A stretch of DNA of 7,105 bases from Mucilaginibacter sp. UBA4741 (GTDB taxonomy: Bacteria; Bacteroidota; Bacteroidia; Sphingobacteriales; Sphingobacteriaceae): NCBI GenBank assembly GCA_002403905.1, contig DHIR01000180.1, positions 1 to 7,105 on the forward strand. The letters run 5' to 3'. A program made the translations under genes and the position numbers. Position 1 is the stretch's first letter. Each line of letters starts with the position of its first letter. Positions 5,852-7,105 of the stretch are shown here, piece after piece. The notes beneath the pieces were generated by a model. That model searched no databases. It was not told where the DNA came from and saw nothing but the letters and a program-made list of their open reading frames with translations.

Positions 5852-6361
5852 CTACAACACCTTTTCCAACCAAAACATTTCTAGCGGTTGTTTTACCGTG
5901 CCAAATTGCAGAGGAATTACTAACGGAATAACCTCACCTGTTTTGCTGTAGCCACGCCTTTCGTACCAGTTTATCAACTCAGTGCGGGTAGTGATAACCG
6001 TCATAATGATGGCGCTGATATGAATGTTTTGCGCATACACTTCCGCGGCTTGTAATAATTGCTTGCCAAGTCCATTTGTTTGCAGCGCAGGCGATACCGT
6101 AAGCATGCCCAGGTAAAGTTTATCACCGCGTTTTTGTAAATAAACACAACCCGTTATTTGGCCCTCGTTATTGGTGTTTTTAAGGATCACGGCTTCGGGA
6201 TCACTTATTTGTGCTGTAAGACTATCTACGTCAATGCGCTGTCCGTCTATCAGGTTAGCCTCGGTTGTCCAGCCTTTTTTTGAAGTTTCGCCGCGGTAGG
6301 CAGAATTGATGAGCGTGACAAGTTCGGGTACGTCGGTAAGAGTAGTAGGTGTAATAGACAT
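5852..6361 (-). CDS. GNAT-family N-acetyltransferase
   Basis: This 169-residue protein is predicted to transfer an acetyl group from acetyl-CoA to an unknown amine. The acetyl-CoA pyrophosphate-binding motif A is clear at residues 84-104, LGMLTVSPALQTNGLGKQLL, with the Q-x-x-G-x-G loop at 94-99. Motif B, ELINWYERRGYSKTGE, is at 128-143. The N-terminal NSAYRGETSKKGWTTEANLI (19-38) followed by DGQRID matches a GNAT subgroup with the GWTTEA-DGQR signature that is found in bacteria and fungi; its substrates are not generally known to me. The start ATG (6361-6359) fits the family N-terminus. There is no Shine-Dalgarno sequence, and a TAnnTTTG box lies only 5 bp ahead. The gene sits 34 bp downstream of another minus-strand gene and converges with gpsA. 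Confidence 0.88.
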   Translation of the reverse strand: MSITPTTLTDVPELVTLINSAYRGETSKKGWTTEANLIDGQRIDVDSLTAQISDPEAVILKNTNNEGQITGCVYLQKRGDKLYLGMLTVSPALQTNGLGKQLLQAAEVYAQNIHISAIIMTVITTRTELINWYERRGYSKTGEVIPLVIPLQFGTVKQPLEMFWLEKVL

Positions 6362-6365
6362 GGGG

Positions 6366-6373
6366 CAAATTTA
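6366..6373 (-). promoter_or_regulatory. TAAATTTG box just before the GNAT start
   Basis: On the minus strand TAAATTTG matches the Bacteroidota -7 consensus TAnnTTTG and is followed by GCCCC-like sequence directly into the ATG (4 bases between box and start codon). No TTG is found 17-23 nt upstream. If used, it would give an almost leaderless transcript. A chance match is possible. Confidence 0.27.
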
Positions 6374-6395
6374 TCAATTTAGGTTAAATGTGGTA

Positions 6396-7046
6396 TTAGA
6401 ATAAACCCTGAATAGAAGAAGCAACGCCTATTATATTTCCTGCTTTTCGCGTCATTCTTTGTATTAACATCATTGATTGAAAATTACGAATTTGAAGTTC
6501 AAGGCAATCAAATATTTCTTTATGATTATCTTTATTTTGCAGATCGATTCTACTTAGTGCTTCAACTGCGCTTTCAAAGTATTTTTTTATTTCTAAAAAG
6601 GAAATTTCTATATGTTCTCCCTTTAAACCAATTAACATAGTATCTATAACCTTACTTTGATCAACCTGAAAAAATAAAATGGCTGGGTAATTTATCTTTT
6701 GCTTATTATCGAAATATTTAATCATAATATTATCTATTTCGTTCTCTGGTGGACCGAAAATTGGCACTGAAATTAAAGTATTTAATATTCCGGTATTTTT
6801 AGGTCGAGGTTTTTCCTTATAATGAAATGTAAAGACCGTTAAATATAAACCTGATATCTCATGCAAAGCGGTCCAATAATCCTGATCCTCTAATACTTTT
6901 TTTATCTGAGGAGATTTAAAGTCATGAAGTATAAAAGCAAAAGCTAGCGCTCGATTTTGATCTCGGAATTTATTGCAAATGCCGATAAGATTGTCTTTAA
7001 AATACTGAAACTCTTTTTTTTGGTAATTGGTATATATTGGTTGCAT
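6396..7046 (-). CDS. Hypothetical protein, AT-rich, unrecognised
   Basis: I do not recognise this protein. From the ATG at 7046-7044 it has 216 residues. An in-frame TTG at 7079-7077 would add 11 (MKFTLFKHYSQ), and an in-frame stop just beyond that limits any further extension. Visible features are an N-terminal aromatic and lysine-rich helix-like region, and a stretch of alternating hydrophobics (GLYLTVFTFHYK) that looks like a beta strand. A second strand-like segment, INYPAILFFQVD, follows, then IEISFLEIKKYFESAVEAL as a probable helix. The strand/YPA/strand/helix order faintly suggests a thioredoxin-like fold, but no CxxC is present and this is weak. The C-terminus is basic then small and hydrophobic (RKAGNIIGVASSIQGLF). 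No signal peptide is seen. The gene is visibly richer in A+T than its neighbours, which hints at accessory origin. It precedes the GNAT gene by 34 bp on the same strand, so they may share a transcript. Confidence 0.7.
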   Translation of the reverse strand: MQPIYTNYQKKEFQYFKDNLIGICNKFRDQNRALAFAFILHDFKSPQIKKVLEDQDYWTALHEISGLYLTVFTFHYKEKPRPKNTGILNTLISVPIFGPPENEIDNIMIKYFDNKQKINYPAILFFQVDQSKVIDTMLIGLKGEHIEISFLEIKKYFESAVEALSRIDLQNKDNHKEIFDCLELQIRNFQSMMLIQRMTRKAGNIIGVASSIQGLF

Positions 7047-7105
7047 TTGAGAATAATGTTTAAATAGCGTAAATTTCAACAGTTAGAATAAGGCATTTAT
7101 AAATA

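Overview
The window comes from a Bacteroidota chromosome, most likely a member of the Sphingobacteriaceae (Mucilaginibacter or Pedobacter type). This is inferred from four things: the gene order rplM-rpsI-rpsB-tsf, the style of the protein sequences, promoter-like TAnnTTTG boxes (the Bacteroidota -7 element), and mostly absent Shine-Dalgarno sequences. It is a housekeeping region with a more accessory right-hand end.

Left part (1-2393): the 3' end of rplM, then complete rpsI, rpsB and tsf on the + strand, closed by a strong intrinsic terminator at 2364-2393. This is a translation operon encoding L13, S9, S2 and EF-Ts. A G/C-tract inverted repeat (about 1406-1490) fills the rpsB-tsf gap and overlaps the rpsB stop codon.

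Middle part (2394-5458): three metabolic genes on the + strand. They are nagA (GlcNAc-6-phosphate deacetylase), pyrH (UMP kinase) and gpsA (glycerol-3-phosphate dehydrogenase). A second, unrelated inverted repeat (2406-2470, GTAGAGAC type) lies between the tsf terminator and nagA, so tsf is bracketed by two different short-repeat elements. The genes feed amino-sugar recycling, pyrimidine nucleotide supply and phospholipid backbone synthesis. They look separately promoted rather than one operon, with a good promoter match only before gpsA.

Right part (5459-7105): a 393-bp non-genic gap between convergent genes carries about 3.9 degenerate copies of a 42-bp tandem repeat and a small AT-rich hairpin. 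Beyond it, two minus-strand genes follow each other closely: an unrecognised AT-rich protein (6396-7046) and a GNAT acetyltransferase (5852-6361).

I see no phage, insertion sequence, CRISPR array, RNA gene or defence system. The parts most worth a second look are the three repeat structures, above all the 42-bp array, which is open in frame with gpsA for 61 codons but does not show a coding-type substitution pattern.
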